NCBI GenBank assembly: GCA_050693895.1
Contig: JBOGWS010000018.1
Coordinates: forward strand, 1-64,000
DNA: 64,000 nucleotides
Reading direction: 5' to 3'
DNA from: WHSV01 sp050693895
GTDB taxonomy: Bacteria; Actinomycetota; CADDZG01; WHSQ01
Both the position numbers and the translations under genes were made by a program. A model generated the notes under the pieces. It ran no database searches and was not told where the DNA came from. It saw nothing but the letters and a program-made list of their open reading frames with translations. Below, piece after piece: positions 9,156 through 19,800 of this stretch (positions are counted from its first letter, which is position 1; the number at the start of each line of letters is the position of its first letter).

Positions 9156-10187
9156 ATGGACAACTTGTTCCAGGTAATAGGCCGCGACATGGCGGTCGAC
9201 TTGGGCACGGCCAATACCCTCGTGTACGTGCGCGGGCGCGGGATCGTGCTGAACGAACCCTCGGTGGTGGCGATCAACACGAAGACCGGGGCGATTCTGG
9301 CTGTCGGTTCCGAAGCCAAGCAGATGATCGGCCGCACGCCGGCCCACATCGTCGCGATTCGGCCCTTGAAGGACGGGGTCATCGCGGACTTTGACGTCAC
9401 CGAGAAGATGCTGCGCTACTTCATCCAGAAGGTTCACCGTCGCAGCTTCCTCGCAAAGCCTCGCTGCGTCGTTTGCGTGCCCTCGGGAATCACCGGAGTC
9501 GAGCAGCGCGCGGTCGAAGAGGCAACTATTTCCGCAGGCGCACGCAGCGCGTTCATCATCGAAGAACCGATGGCAGCAGCGATCGGCGCGGGACTTCCGG
9601 TACACGAACCAACCGGGAACATGATCGTCGACATCGGTGGAGGGACGACCGAGGTTGCAGTTGTCTCGCTTGGAGGGATCGTCACCAGTCAGTCGATTCG
9701 CATCGGCGGGGACGAGCTCGACGAGTCGATCATCAATTACGTCAAGAAGGAGTACTCGCTGATGCTCGGCGAGCGAACTTCCGAAGAAATCAAGATGGCG
9801 ATCGCGTCGGCATTCCCGATGCCCGAGGAGACGAACGCGGAGATTCGCGGTCGCGACCTAGTCACTGGTTTGCCGAAGACCATCGTCATCTCGGCGGAAG
9901 AGATCAGGCGCGCGATCGAAGAGCCTGTCAACCAGATCGTCGACGCGGTGAAGAACACACTCGACAAGTGCCCACCCGAACTCGCCGCGGACATCATGGA
10001 CAAGGGCATCGTGCTCGCGGGTGGGGGGTCACTGCTCAAGGGTCTGGACGAGCGACTCAAGCACGAGACCGGAATGCCCATTCACATCGCCGAAGACCCC
10101 CTCTTCGCGGTCGCCGTGGGCTCCGGAAAGTGCCTCGAGGAGTTCGAATCCTTGAAGCGTGTGCTGATCTCCTCGACCCGTCACTAA
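9156..10187 (+). CDS. mreB: Rod-shape-determining actin homologue MreB
   Basis: Actin-like ATPase that polymerises under the membrane and orients the elongasome. It has 343 residues. Phosphate-1 (DLGTANTLVYVRGRG), phosphate-2 (IVDIGGGTTEVAVVSLGG) and the adenosine loop (GIVLAGGGSLLKGLDERL) are all present. RBS AGGAG precedes ATG 9156. mreC, mreD, the PBP2 gene and rodA follow. The first 12 residues (MDNLFQVIGRDM) form a plausible membrane-contacting N-terminus. Confidence 0.97.
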   Translation: MDNLFQVIGRDMAVDLGTANTLVYVRGRGIVLNEPSVVAINTKTGAILAVGSEAKQMIGRTPAHIVAIRPLKDGVIADFDVTEKMLRYFIQKVHRRSFLAKPRCVVCVPSGITGVEQRAVEEATISAGARSAFIIEEPMAAAIGAGLPVHEPTGNMIVDIGGGTTEVAVVSLGGIVTSQSIRIGGDELDESIINYVKKEYSLMLGERTSEEIKMAIASAFPMPEETNAEIRGRDLVTGLPKTIVISAEEIRRAIEEPVNQIVDAVKNTLDKCPPELAADIMDKGIVLAGGGSLLKGLDERLKHETGMPIHIAEDPLFAVAVGSGKCLEEFESLKRVLISSTRH

Positions 10188-10385
10188 CTGCAGCGGCACG
10201 ACTGAAAGTCGCGAAAAAGAGCGGTTTGCCGTGTATTCTCCCTGCTCAGAGGGGTCCTTGGCCGCAACGTGGGTTTGAGGGCTACCATGTGGAAACGCAG
10301 GGCGGTCCCCAGTCGTGGGGCTCTGACAGCTCGCCCGGGCCGCTCCCAAGTTTTTTGCGCTATCGCAAAGAGGTTCTGACAACCT

Positions 10386-11240
10386 ATGTACCGGAAACCC
10401 GGCCGGGGCCGGGTGTTGCTGCTTGTGTTCTTGGCCCTGTCCATCATCGTCATCACGATTGACTATCGCGCGGGTTCCGGGGGCATCCTGAGGACGGCTA
10501 GAGAGTGGTCCGTCGCCGTCGTTGCCCCGATCCAGCGTGGTTTTACAACCGTCGTCCGCCCTGTGGGCAATTTTTTCGCGTCCATAGGCGAGCTTGGCGA
10601 CCTCCGCGACGAGAACAAGCGGTTGAAGGACGAGAACGAACAGCTCGCGTCGGAGAACAGTCAAGCCGACGAGGTACTCGAGGAAAACGAGCGAATGGCC
10701 GACCTTCTCGAGCTGGAGGAAGCGTGGCCGGCCATGGACAATGTGCACGCGCAGGTCTACGCGAAGGACGCCGGCAACTATGGAGAGGGCGTGTACATAG
10801 ACAAGGGACGCGAAGACGGTGTTCGTCCCAACATGCCGGTGCTCGCTCCCGAGGGTCTCATCGGGAAGACGCTCAGTGTTACGGCTCATGAGTCGCTTGT
10901 CGTCTTGTTGGTCGACACGAACTTTGGCGCGAACGCCCGTGTGAGGGATGAGCGCGACACAGGTCTCGTCCGAGGTCGCGGGAGCGCGGATCCACTCACG
11001 ATGATCTTGATCGGCAAGAATTCGGAAGTCGAAGTGGGCGACGAGGTCACCACATCTGGGCTCGACGAGATCTATCCGCCGGCGATTCCGATCGGAGAAG
11101 TCGTTCGGGCGGAGGTCCAAGGGGGCCAGGCATCCAAGACGATCGAAGTTGAGCCGTATGTCGACATCGCAAAGCTGGACAAGGTGATGGTTCTGATGCC
11201 GGATGGCAGCGCGACCGGCGGGGTGGCGGGTGAGGATTAG
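10386..11240 (+). CDS. mreC: Rod-shape-determining protein MreC
   Basis: Bitopic membrane protein that links MreB to PBP2 and RodA on the outer face of the membrane. It has 284 residues: a transmembrane segment (about 8-26), a coiled coil of E/N/L-rich heptads (about 72-112), then the double β-barrel domain with IDKGREDGVRPNMPVLAPEGLIGK. A 198-base gap separates it from mreB, longer than the other spacings in the operon. The gap contains no recognisable gene and may hold a promoter. mreD begins at the very next base after the stop. Confidence 0.93.
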   Translation: MYRKPGRGRVLLLVFLALSIIVITIDYRAGSGGILRTAREWSVAVVAPIQRGFTTVVRPVGNFFASIGELGDLRDENKRLKDENEQLASENSQADEVLEENERMADLLELEEAWPAMDNVHAQVYAKDAGNYGEGVYIDKGREDGVRPNMPVLAPEGLIGKTLSVTAHESLVVLLVDTNFGANARVRDERDTGLVRGRGSADPLTMILIGKNSEVEVGDEVTTSGLDEIYPPAIPIGEVVRAEVQGGQASKTIEVEPYVDIAKLDKVMVLMPDGSATGGVAGED

Positions 11241-11801
11241 ATGGCGGTGAGTGTCAGAGACCGCACGATGGGCGGAATCTCCGAGCTGGGCATCGGTCGA
11301 GCCGCTTCGTTCTCAGGAATGCTCCTGCTGGCGATCGCGATTCAATCCACACTCCTGGCCCAAGCGACGGTTCTGGGGGTCATTCCCCAGCTCGTGCTGG
11401 TCGTCGTCGTGTCGTTGGCGTTCCTCGATGGGGAGCGCGTAGGGACGGTCGTTGGGTTCTTCGGCGGCCTGCTGATCGATGCGCTCCTGCCAGGGGCGAT
11501 CATGGGGCTGACCGCCCTGATCTTCACCTTGATCGGGTACGGGGTGGGTCTGCTGCGCTACATGGCTCCGCCCGATTCGGTGTGGACTCCCGTTCTGACG
11601 GTCGCGGGGGCCTCGGCCGTTGCGGAGCTCGGTTACGCGACCTTGGCCATCATCATGGGACAGCGCTGGGTGAGCCTCGAGGAGACGATAAAGATCGCGG
11701 GGCTCGTGGTGCTCTACAACACCCTGCTGACTCCATTCGTGTTCCCTCTCATCAAGAGAGTGGCAGACAGCTTCCGGCCGGAGAGAGTGATCCGGCTGTG
11801 A
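11241..11801 (+). CDS. mreD: Rod-shape-determining membrane protein MreD
   Basis: Small integral membrane component of the elongasome. It has 186 residues and five or six hydrophobic segments; VVSLAFLDGERVGTVVGFFGGLLIDALLPG is the family's core. The start ATG directly follows the mreC TAG, and the stop overlaps the PBP2 gene start (GTGA), so mreC-mreD-mrdA are coupled. Identification rests on topology, size and position, because MreD sequences diverge quickly. Confidence 0.9.
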   Translation: MAVSVRDRTMGGISELGIGRAASFSGMLLLAIAIQSTLLAQATVLGVIPQLVLVVVVSLAFLDGERVGTVVGFFGGLLIDALLPGAIMGLTALIFTLIGYGVGLLRYMAPPDSVWTPVLTVAGASAVAELGYATLAIIMGQRWVSLEETIKIAGLVVLYNTLLTPFVFPLIKRVADSFRPERVIRL

Positions 11802-13969
11802 CCAAGGGACCAAGGAAGATCGGCACCCGTCCTGTCGCGGGAAGGAAGAAGGCACGCTCGAATGAGATGGCCGGAGCGGCAGCCGCTTCGACCAAGACGT
11901 TGGGAATGGATCGACTGCGACTCCGTCTGCTCGTCTTTGGCGTTCTGCTGATAACGGTCTTCGTGGCGCTCTTCTCGAGGCTTTGGTTTCTGCAAGTGCT
12001 CGCGGGCGATCAGTACCAGGCGCTGGCCCGAGAGAACCGGGTTCGCCGGGTTGACTCGGAACCACCGCGGGGACGCATTCTCGATCGCAACGGAGTGGTG
12101 CTGGTCGACAATCGCGCTACGACGAGTCTCACAGTCGACCGCCAGCTGATTGAGGACGAGGAAATCCCCAAGGTGCTCAGGCGACTCTCGAAGGTGCTGG
12201 ACGTCAAGCCAAAGGAGCTCAGGAAGCGGCTCAACGATGGGACGGTCTCCCCCTACAAGCCCGTTCCGGTCGCCAACGACGTAACGGAAGCGGAAGCGAA
12301 CAAGATTTTTCCGTACCAAGAGCGATTCCCCGGCGTCGATGTCGAGGAACTGCAGATCCGGAAGTACCACTATCGCGAGTTGCTGGCGCAGGTGCTCGGC
12401 TATGTGGGTGAGATCTCAGAGGAGGAGTTGAAAGACTCCGAGCAGTTCAAGAAGGGATACACGGCCGGAGACATAATCGGCAAGTCGGGGATCGAACGCA
12501 CCTACGACTCATTCTTGCGCGGCAAGCCACGCATCGAACAGGTCGTGGTGAACGCCAACAATCAGGTGGTGGGCAATCGGGTGAAGCAACAGCAGGAACC
12601 CGGGAACGACCTCGTTCTCTCGGCCGACATTCGCGTACAAGAGATCGTGGAGCGGGCTCTCGCGGACGGAATCGAGGCGGCGCGGGGAGGCGGGTATCAG
12701 GCCCCCGATGGTGGAGTCGTGGTGCTCGATCCCGAGACCGGCGACGTGATCGCGATGGCCAGCTCACCGACCTACAACCCCTCTATCCTCGCCGACGGAA
12801 TCACGCAGAAGGAGTTCAACCGGCTAGGGGCCGGAACTGCCACACCTCAGGACGATGCGCTCACCAACAGAGCGATGGCCTCGGAACAGGCCCCCGGCTC
12901 CACCTTCAAACCGGTCACGGCGGGCGCGGCACTTGTGAACGGCGTGATCGGTCCCTACGACGGACTCGATTGTCCGGGGACCAGGACGTACCCACCTGAG
13001 GGTGGGCCCGGCAGCGTGGTGTTCCCCAACTGGACCTCGGCCAGCCTCGGGTACATCGGGATTCCCGAATCGTTGGAGATCTCCTGCAACACTTTCTATT
13101 ACGAACTCGGCTGGCAGATGGAGGCGCGCTGGGGAGTGTCGGTAGAGAGTGGGGACGGAACCGAGCGCTTCCAGAGGTACGAGCGCAGGGCGGGCTTCGG
13201 AGAGCCGACGGGGGTCGACCTGCCCTACGAGCAGGACGGAGTTGTCCCGGACACGGACTGGTGCCAGGCCAACGCGGACATCGGGTACTGCCCGGACGGA
13301 TGGCTTCCCGGTTACACGGTGAACATGTCAATCGGCCAGGGAGACCTGAAGGTCACGCCCATCCAGATGGCCACGAGCTACGCCGCGTTGCTCAACGGAG
13401 GCATCGTGTGGGAGCCGCGCATGGGGTTCGAGATCCGCGAGCCAGCGGTGCAGGAACAGGACGACCTCGAGGCTGCGAGGACGAGAACGAGGACCGACGA
13501 GGAAACCGATGACTCCACGACGGAACCGGGACCGGCCGTCATGGAGCAGGTCGAATTAAGTGAATCGAAGCTCGTCAAGGAGATCAAGTCGCGCAAGAAA
13601 TCGGCCCTGGGTCTGGACGAAACGCAGATGGGAGTGATTCGCGAAGGTCTCGAGTTGGTTGTCGGTGGGTCCGCAGGGACCGCCGCCGGCTCCTTCGCCG
13701 GCTTCCCGCTGGAGCAGTTTCCTGTCGCCGGCAAGACCGGCACGGCCCAGCGCGGCGAGACCGGCGAGAACGATTCCTGGTTCCTCTCCTACGGTCCGAC
13801 GGACGATCCCGGCTACGTCATCGCGGTGTACGTCGAACAGGCGGGCCACGGGGGCACGACATCGGCGCCCATCGCGCGTCAGATTTGGGAGGGCATAGCC
13901 GCCCTCGAGGGCGTTACGGGTGTGGACACGAGCACCGACGTCTCCTTGGCTTCGGACGGGTCGGGCTAG
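11798..13969 (+). CDS. mrdA: Penicillin-binding protein 2 (elongasome transpeptidase)
   Basis: Class B PBP that cross-links peptidoglycan with RodA. It has 723 residues with a cytoplasmic basic N-terminus, one transmembrane segment (about 50-68), a PBP dimerisation region (RGRILDRNG), and the transpeptidase motifs SxxK at Ser368-Lys371 (STFK), SxN at Ser429-Asn431 (SCN) and KTG at 646-648. The frame is open far upstream inside mreD. GTG 11798 is chosen because it overlaps the mreD stop (GTGA). An ATG at 11864 is an alternative that shortens the cytoplasmic tail by 22 residues. An Asp/Glu/Thr-rich insert (about 555-580) precedes the KTG region. Confidence 0.94.
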   Translation: MTKGPRKIGTRPVAGRKKARSNEMAGAAAASTKTLGMDRLRLRLLVFGVLLITVFVALFSRLWFLQVLAGDQYQALARENRVRRVDSEPPRGRILDRNGVVLVDNRATTSLTVDRQLIEDEEIPKVLRRLSKVLDVKPKELRKRLNDGTVSPYKPVPVANDVTEAEANKIFPYQERFPGVDVEELQIRKYHYRELLAQVLGYVGEISEEELKDSEQFKKGYTAGDIIGKSGIERTYDSFLRGKPRIEQVVVNANNQVVGNRVKQQQEPGNDLVLSADIRVQEIVERALADGIEAARGGGYQAPDGGVVVLDPETGDVIAMASSPTYNPSILADGITQKEFNRLGAGTATPQDDALTNRAMASEQAPGSTFKPVTAGAALVNGVIGPYDGLDCPGTRTYPPEGGPGSVVFPNWTSASLGYIGIPESLEISCNTFYYELGWQMEARWGVSVESGDGTERFQRYERRAGFGEPTGVDLPYEQDGVVPDTDWCQANADIGYCPDGWLPGYTVNMSIGQGDLKVTPIQMATSYAALLNGGIVWEPRMGFEIREPAVQEQDDLEAARTRTRTDEETDDSTTEPGPAVMEQVELSESKLVKEIKSRKKSALGLDETQMGVIREGLELVVGGSAGTAAGSFAGFPLEQFPVAGKTGTAQRGETGENDSWFLSYGPTDDPGYVIAVYVEQAGHGGTTSAPIARQIWEGIAALEGVTGVDTSTDVSLASDGSG

Positions 13970-15142
13970 ATGGCGACGATCTTCGGAGAGGCGGTTGACC
14001 GGATCGGCGGGCAGCCGATATCCGCTCGTATGGCGCGCAAGGCGCCGATCCGCCATCTCGATCCAACGCTGTTACTCATGACGCTGGCGCTTTCCGCGTA
14101 CGGCGCGTTGATGATCTTCTCGTCGACGGCGTCGAAGCAAGAGGCTGCGGGTGGAGACCCCGCCATGTTCATGAAGCGTCAGATCGTTTACATCGTCGCC
14201 GGCGTCGTGGCGCTTCTCGTTGTGTCGTTCTTCGACTATCGCCATGTTCGAGCACTTGCACCGGTTATCTATGGCATCACCGTTCTGGCTCTGCTTCTCG
14301 TGCTGACTCCCCTTGGAGATGTGCAGAACAACGCTCGGAGCTGGTTCAACTTCGGTCTGTTTCAGATTCAACCCTCAGAGTTCGCCAAGCTGGCCCTGAT
14401 AGTTGCGATGTCGGCGTGGATGGCGGAACGCAAGGGCGACATTCGATGGCTCGACCTTGCTTGCTGTATCGGGATGATGGCCGTTCTCAGCGCCCTCATC
14501 TTTGTCGAGCCCGACCTCGGCGGGACGATGGTCATCGTCGCGATTTTCTTCGTGATGCTCCTTGTCGGTGGCGCCAAGTTACGCCACTTCATCGCACTTG
14601 GACTCCTCGGAACGGTGGCGATGGTCGGCGCACTTCAGATGGACGTCGTTGAGGACTATCAAATCGAGCGCATTACGGCTTTCCTCGACCCGAACCCCGA
14701 CGTGCGGTCGGAGGGCTACAACCTGACGCAGGCAAAGATCGCAATCGCGTCGGGTGGATTGAGAGGCAAGGGCGTGGGGTCCGAGAACACCCAGACCGAT
14801 CTCGACTTCGTCCCCGAACAGCACACCGACTTCATCTTCACGGCTGTAGGTGAACAGCTTGGCTTCGTGGGGGGAGCTGCGCTACTGGGCTTGTTTGCAA
14901 TTCTGATTTGGCGCTCGTTGCGCATCGCCGCAATGGCGCGGGACACATTCGGGACACTCGTGGCTGCGGGGATCGCAGGGATGTGGGCGTTCCAGCTTTT
15001 TGTCAACGTAGGAATGACGATGGGCATCATGCCGATCACCGGTTTGCCGCTGCCCTTCGTCTCGTTTGGAGGATCGGGTTTGCTGATGAACTTCATGGCT
15101 GTTGGTTTATTGCTGAACATTCACATGAGGCGGTTCCTGTAG
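13970..15142 (+). CDS. rodA: Peptidoglycan glycosyltransferase RodA
   Basis: SEDS-family polymerase that extends glycan strands from lipid II, partnered with the PBP2 encoded immediately upstream. It has 390 residues and about ten transmembrane helices. The catalytic aspartate is Asp287 in EQHTDFIF. RSWFNFGLFQIQPSEFAKLAL and the terminal GGSGLLMNFMAVGLLLNI are typical. The start ATG abuts the mrdA stop with no gap. The usual FtsW alternative is disfavoured by the mreBCD-mrdA context. Confidence 0.95.
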   Translation: MATIFGEAVDRIGGQPISARMARKAPIRHLDPTLLLMTLALSAYGALMIFSSTASKQEAAGGDPAMFMKRQIVYIVAGVVALLVVSFFDYRHVRALAPVIYGITVLALLLVLTPLGDVQNNARSWFNFGLFQIQPSEFAKLALIVAMSAWMAERKGDIRWLDLACCIGMMAVLSALIFVEPDLGGTMVIVAIFFVMLLVGGAKLRHFIALGLLGTVAMVGALQMDVVEDYQIERITAFLDPNPDVRSEGYNLTQAKIAIASGGLRGKGVGSENTQTDLDFVPEQHTDFIFTAVGEQLGFVGGAALLGLFAILIWRSLRIAAMARDTFGTLVAAGIAGMWAFQLFVNVGMTMGIMPITGLPLPFVSFGGSGLLMNFMAVGLLLNIHMRRFL

Positions 15143-16623
15143 TGGCCGAGAGGGCGCCTCGACAGCGCGAAGCTGCGCCGGGTTTGGACTCCTACGTTCC
15201 GAGTTCCAAGGCGACCAAGAACGAATCCGCCGCTCGGGTGGAGGGCGCTAAGAGCGAAGACTCGTCCTCTCGCAGACGTCGTTCGCGCGGACGACGCAAA
15301 CCAAACCGGCGGCGGTCGGCCAGGAGCGCCCCGAGCGTCGACCGCTTCATGCTGGTGCACGATGATCCCCAGGGCATCCAGATAGCCGTACTCGAGGAGA
15401 GTAATGGAGGACGTTCGTCACAGAACGAAAATCACAAGGGGCGGCCCTCCCATCACATCGTGGAGCACTATGTTGCGCGCGAGGAAGACCGGTCGATCGT
15501 CGGCAACGTCTACCTTGGCCGCGTCCAGAACGTCCTACCGGGAATGGAGGCGTCGTTCGTCGACATCAACGAGTCGCGCAACGGTGTTCTCTACGCGGGC
15601 GAAGTAGGTATTGCCGGCGATGAAGGCGACGAGATACCGAGAATCGAGACCGTTCTGAAGTCGGGTCAGTCGATCATGGTGCAGGTAACGAAGGACCCGA
15701 TGCGCGCCAAGGGTGCTCGCCTCACGGCGATGGTCTCCTTGGCCGGCCGCCATCTTGTATTGGTTCCGAAAGCTAAGTCGATCGGTGTATCGCGTCGTCT
15801 GCCGGATGCCGAACGCGTTCGCCTGCGGGATATCGCGCACAAGATTCGTCCCGATGACCACGGGTTGATCATTCGCACCGCCGCTGAAGGAGCCAATCAC
15901 GACGACCTCGAGCGGGATCTGAAGCGCGTGCTCGAGATGTGGGAAGAGATCAGCGCCAAGGCAGCCAAGGCGAAGGCCCCAGCGTTGCTCTACCAAGAGC
16001 CCGAGCTCGAACTGAGAGTGATTCGCGATCTCTTCAACCAAGAGGTGTCTCGCTGCGTGGTCGAGGGTCGAGACCTCGAACACAAGCTGCGCGACTACAT
16101 TCGTACGACGACTCCGAGCCTCGACCATCGACTCGAGATCTATGAGGGCGAGCTGCCGATTTTCGAGGAGTACCGGGTGGTCGAGCAGATCCGGAAGTCC
16201 CTCGACCGCAAGGTCTGGCTTCCGTCGGGCGGACACATCGTCATCGACCGTACCGAGGCGATGACCGTCATCGATGTCAACACCGGAAAGTTCGTCGGCA
16301 AGTCGAATCTCGAGGAGACGGTGTTCAAGACGAACAAAGAGACCGCGGTCGAGGTCGCTCGACAGCTCCGGCTTCGAGACATCGGCGGGATCATAGTCAT
16401 CGACTTCATCGATATGGAGGAAACATCGAATCGCGACGAGGTGATCCGCGTCTTCCGCAGAGAGCTTGATCGAGATCGCTCGCGGACTCAGGTCTTCGAC
16501 ATATCCCCTCTGGGCCTGGTCCAGATGACGCGCAAGAGCGTGTCGACCGGGATCGTGGACGCGTTCAGCGACCCATGTCCGACCTGCGAAGGCCGGGGGA
16601 TCCTCATCCACGACATCGACTGA
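15142..16623 (+). CDS. rne: Ribonuclease E/G family endoribonuclease
   Basis: Single-strand endoribonuclease acting in rRNA maturation and mRNA decay. It has 493 residues. A basic, disordered N-terminus (about 1-65, with an RRRRSRGRRKPNRRRSARS stretch) precedes the S1 domain (about 115-165), then the DNase-I-like catalytic site with Asp378 in DVNTGK and Asp421 in DFIDM. Their 43-residue spacing equals that of Asp303 and Asp346 in E. coli RNase E. The zinc-link CPTC ends the protein. The start GTG overlaps the rodA stop by one base. The frame is open further upstream inside rodA, but that extension is out-of-frame rodA sequence. It has no long C-terminal scaffold. Confidence 0.93.
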   Translation: MAERAPRQREAAPGLDSYVPSSKATKNESAARVEGAKSEDSSSRRRRSRGRRKPNRRRSARSAPSVDRFMLVHDDPQGIQIAVLEESNGGRSSQNENHKGRPSHHIVEHYVAREEDRSIVGNVYLGRVQNVLPGMEASFVDINESRNGVLYAGEVGIAGDEGDEIPRIETVLKSGQSIMVQVTKDPMRAKGARLTAMVSLAGRHLVLVPKAKSIGVSRRLPDAERVRLRDIAHKIRPDDHGLIIRTAAEGANHDDLERDLKRVLEMWEEISAKAAKAKAPALLYQEPELELRVIRDLFNQEVSRCVVEGRDLEHKLRDYIRTTTPSLDHRLEIYEGELPIFEEYRVVEQIRKSLDRKVWLPSGGHIVIDRTEAMTVIDVNTGKFVGKSNLEETVFKTNKETAVEVARQLRLRDIGGIIVIDFIDMEETSNRDEVIRVFRRELDRDRSRTQVFDISPLGLVQMTRKSVSTGIVDAFSDPCPTCEGRGILIHDID

Positions 16624-16869
16624 CACCAGAAAACCGAGCGTCGATGGGGGCCCTTCCTTTGCCCGCCATGGTCGCATAGCGATCAAATCGGCAAAGAGAT
16701 CGAACCGCAGCTCAATTGATCTCGCATAACCGAGCCCTTGCGCATCCACTCCGCCCTTTGATGCCGGTTTGGGTTCGAGCCTGACTCTTGGAGGTTCTTT
16801 TTGCAGGACTCCGCGCATCCGTGGCGAACATCAACCCCACTAACTCGGCCTTCATCTAGGGGGAACAGG

Positions 16870-19800
16870 ATGCATCGTCGCATTGTCGCTCTTGTCGGAG
16901 CCTGCCTTCTTCTTGCCGCTTCTTTCGTTGCGGCTACATCGAGGGAGTCCATAGCAACACCTACCGCGAGCGATGAGAATCAGTACTCGGTCATGGGTCG
17001 TGTGTTTCCCGATCCGCACGGTTGCGTCAAGGGAGCGCCGACCAAGAGCCCTTGGGCCAAGGGAAACGTCTGCGCCGCTCAATTCATTCAGTGGGACGAG
17101 GCGATCGGCGGGCTCGAGTTCCTCGAGCAGCGCTTCCCGCGCTATCTCCAGGTAATCAACCTCAAGACCCAGTACGGGGATCACCCAGAGTTGTCTGACG
17201 AGGAATTGCAGTCGGCGGGTCTTCCGCGCGAGGACCTCTCGCGTGACAAGCGCGACCTCTACGCCATCAAGGTGACGGACAGGAACTCGCCTGTACCCGA
17301 GGCCGACCGCAAGCACTTCGCGTACTCTTTGTCGATTCACGGAATCGAACGAGCCGGAATCGAGGGTGGCATTCGCGCCATCGAGGATCTGGTTACGTGG
17401 GCGGCGTGCGAGGAAAACGCCGAGGCAGCGCCTGCGTGCGCGAGCGAGGGCCCCTTCCCCAAGCCGATTCTGGAACCCTCGAACTCGGGTCCGACCGCCG
17501 GGCAGGTTCTGGCCAACGGCGTCGTCTACTTCGTTTTGTCCAACCCGGACGGGTGGCATCGCGGCGAGGTGACCAAGGGCGGAGCGTTCTTCCAGCGTTA
17601 CAACGGCAACGGCATGGACGTGAATCGTGATTGGCCGACGATCGGATACACGGAGGGACAGTACACACCGGGGTCCGAGCCCGAGACGCAGGGCTACGCG
17701 AGCTACCTCCAGTTCGTCAAGGAAAGGACCACTTCCGGAAAGTTCGACGCAGCGATCGACCTTCACGGCATGCTCACCGCGCCGTCGTTCTCGTTCACGC
17801 TTCTTGGTTCGGGCCAGCGCGATTATCGGAAGAACGCCTTGAGTGTCGACACCTCCATCAAGACATTTCGCGACTCCGAAGAGCGGCTGTCGTGGAGTCC
17901 CCTAATCGCCCCCGCCGATTCGTGTCCCGGCGCGACCGAGATTCCGGAGCTCGGGGGAAACATTCCAATGTGCTCGGATCAATGGGGCACGGTGTGGGAC
18001 ACCATCAACTACCAGGTGACCGGATCGTTCGGTGACTGGATGGACTCACCACTTGGCCTCGACGGCATCGGCATCGACAACGAGATGGCGCTGTCGCATC
18101 TGGCCCCCAATACACACTTCGATCCCGACGTCGAACAGCTTCACGTCGACGGCAACAAGGGGCTCATCTACTCGCAGATCGCGTCGTTGCTCGAGGATCG
18201 GCAGGTGCAGTTCAAGTCGGGCGGCAAGGTTGCCTACGTTCTCGACCCCGAGCGCATCACCAACCCTGGTGGCGATCCCGCGGAGGGGGCTCCGAACGAT
18301 CTGCCCACCCAGGATGACATCACCGAGACGCAGGTCAGTGGACTCCAGGAGTTTCGTTTCGATGTCAAGGGTCCCTCCGATGGAGTATTCAACGGAGGCA
18401 TGACGATCGAGGCCAACTTCGGGAACCTCGGAAGTATCTCGCCGAACTCGGCCGCGGAGTTGGTGCTCGAGTACTGCGGCCCTCCCGACCACGCGGGCGA
18501 CGAGGAAGGCTGCCGTGAGGTTGCCCACTACTTCAACCAGAGCCCTCTCTACCTGCAAGCGGGTGCTCGCATCGACCTCAACGACCCCCGACCTGGTCCC
18601 TACCGCATTCGTCCCGAGGCGGGTCGACTGCTACCGACCAAGTTCGACGTCAGCTTCAGCCGGGCATCGGCCTATGAGGTTCCGGATCAAGCCGCTTACG
18701 ACGTGTCGCGCATGGACTTCTTCGAAGATCTCAACAAGTACGCGGCACCGGGCAGCGAACTGTCTCCGGTTTCCGTCGAGGCCATCCTCCGCAAGGGGAG
18801 GGGAGCGATCAAGGCGTACGACTCTCTGGTCGTCGCGGATGACTTCATGCCTGGATTCGTTTCGCAGGACGGGAACTCCGAGCCAACTGGATCTCCGCAG
18901 TCCAGCGAAACCTTCTCATTGACGCCGGCCGCCGCTCCGGTGCCGACGACGAGCGGAATCCACGAGTTCGAAGTCGAGCAGGGCTTCGAAAACGACCGCA
19001 TGCTCGTATCAACGTCCTGGGGGCTGCCGAGTGACTACGACGTCCACGTCGAGCGACTCGATCCCGAGACGAACGAATGGCAGGACCGCGGTTGCGAGTG
19101 CTCTTTCGTAAACAACGGGGAAGAGGTGACCGTGTTCGCTCCCGAGCCCGGCAGCTGGCGAGTGCGAGTGGAGAATTTCCTCGCCGCTCCGCAGCAGGTC
19201 GACGGTCAGATCGAGTTCTCCACTGATCCGGCCCCTCCGGCCGCACCGGAGAGCCGCTACACGCCGAAACAGTTCAAACGATACGCGGGTGCCGTGGCGG
19301 AGTTCGCCGGCCGCGGGGGAAACGTCGTCCTGACGGATGGCGCGATTCAGGGACTGACGGCGTTGTCGACCGGCATCGCCGACGACCAGATCAGCGGCGG
19401 CTCCTTCTACGCCGGCTGGATGGACTTCGACGACGGTCGTGGGGCGACCTACGACGTCCACCATCTCGCCGAGGACGTCAACAAGGAGGGTGCCGCGGAA
19501 GGGAGCTCGACGGTCGACGGGCAGAGCTTCGAACACCGCCACCAGACGTACGAGCCCGTTCCTCTCGGCTATTACGTGAGTCCATCGGGAGCCGGCAACT
19601 CCGAATGCGACAGCGACCTCTGTGACTCGCCCAACTGGATCGTCGATCAGCAGGCGTGGCAGGACGCCGGCGGCACCACGGCAGCGCGCACTCTCGTGCG
19701 CGAGACCGTGTCGCCGGGAAGCCCGAGTACGACGGGCACGTCTCTGGGCGAGCTCGACTTCGGTGCGGGAAAGATTCGGATCGCGGGCGCGCTACTCCCG

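Noticed and set aside
11582..11797. N-terminal extension of PBP2 into mreD
   Set aside because: The extra residues are mreD read out of frame; the GTGA overlap at 11798 gives a normal protein.
14908..15141. N-terminal extension of RNase E/G into rodA
   Set aside because: Out-of-frame rodA sequence; the GTG at 15142 overlaps the rodA stop by one base.
15535..16818. 427-codon reverse-strand open frame inside rne
   Set aside because: Antisense to conserved RNase E/G sequence including the catalytic aspartates; no ribosome-binding site or family pattern.
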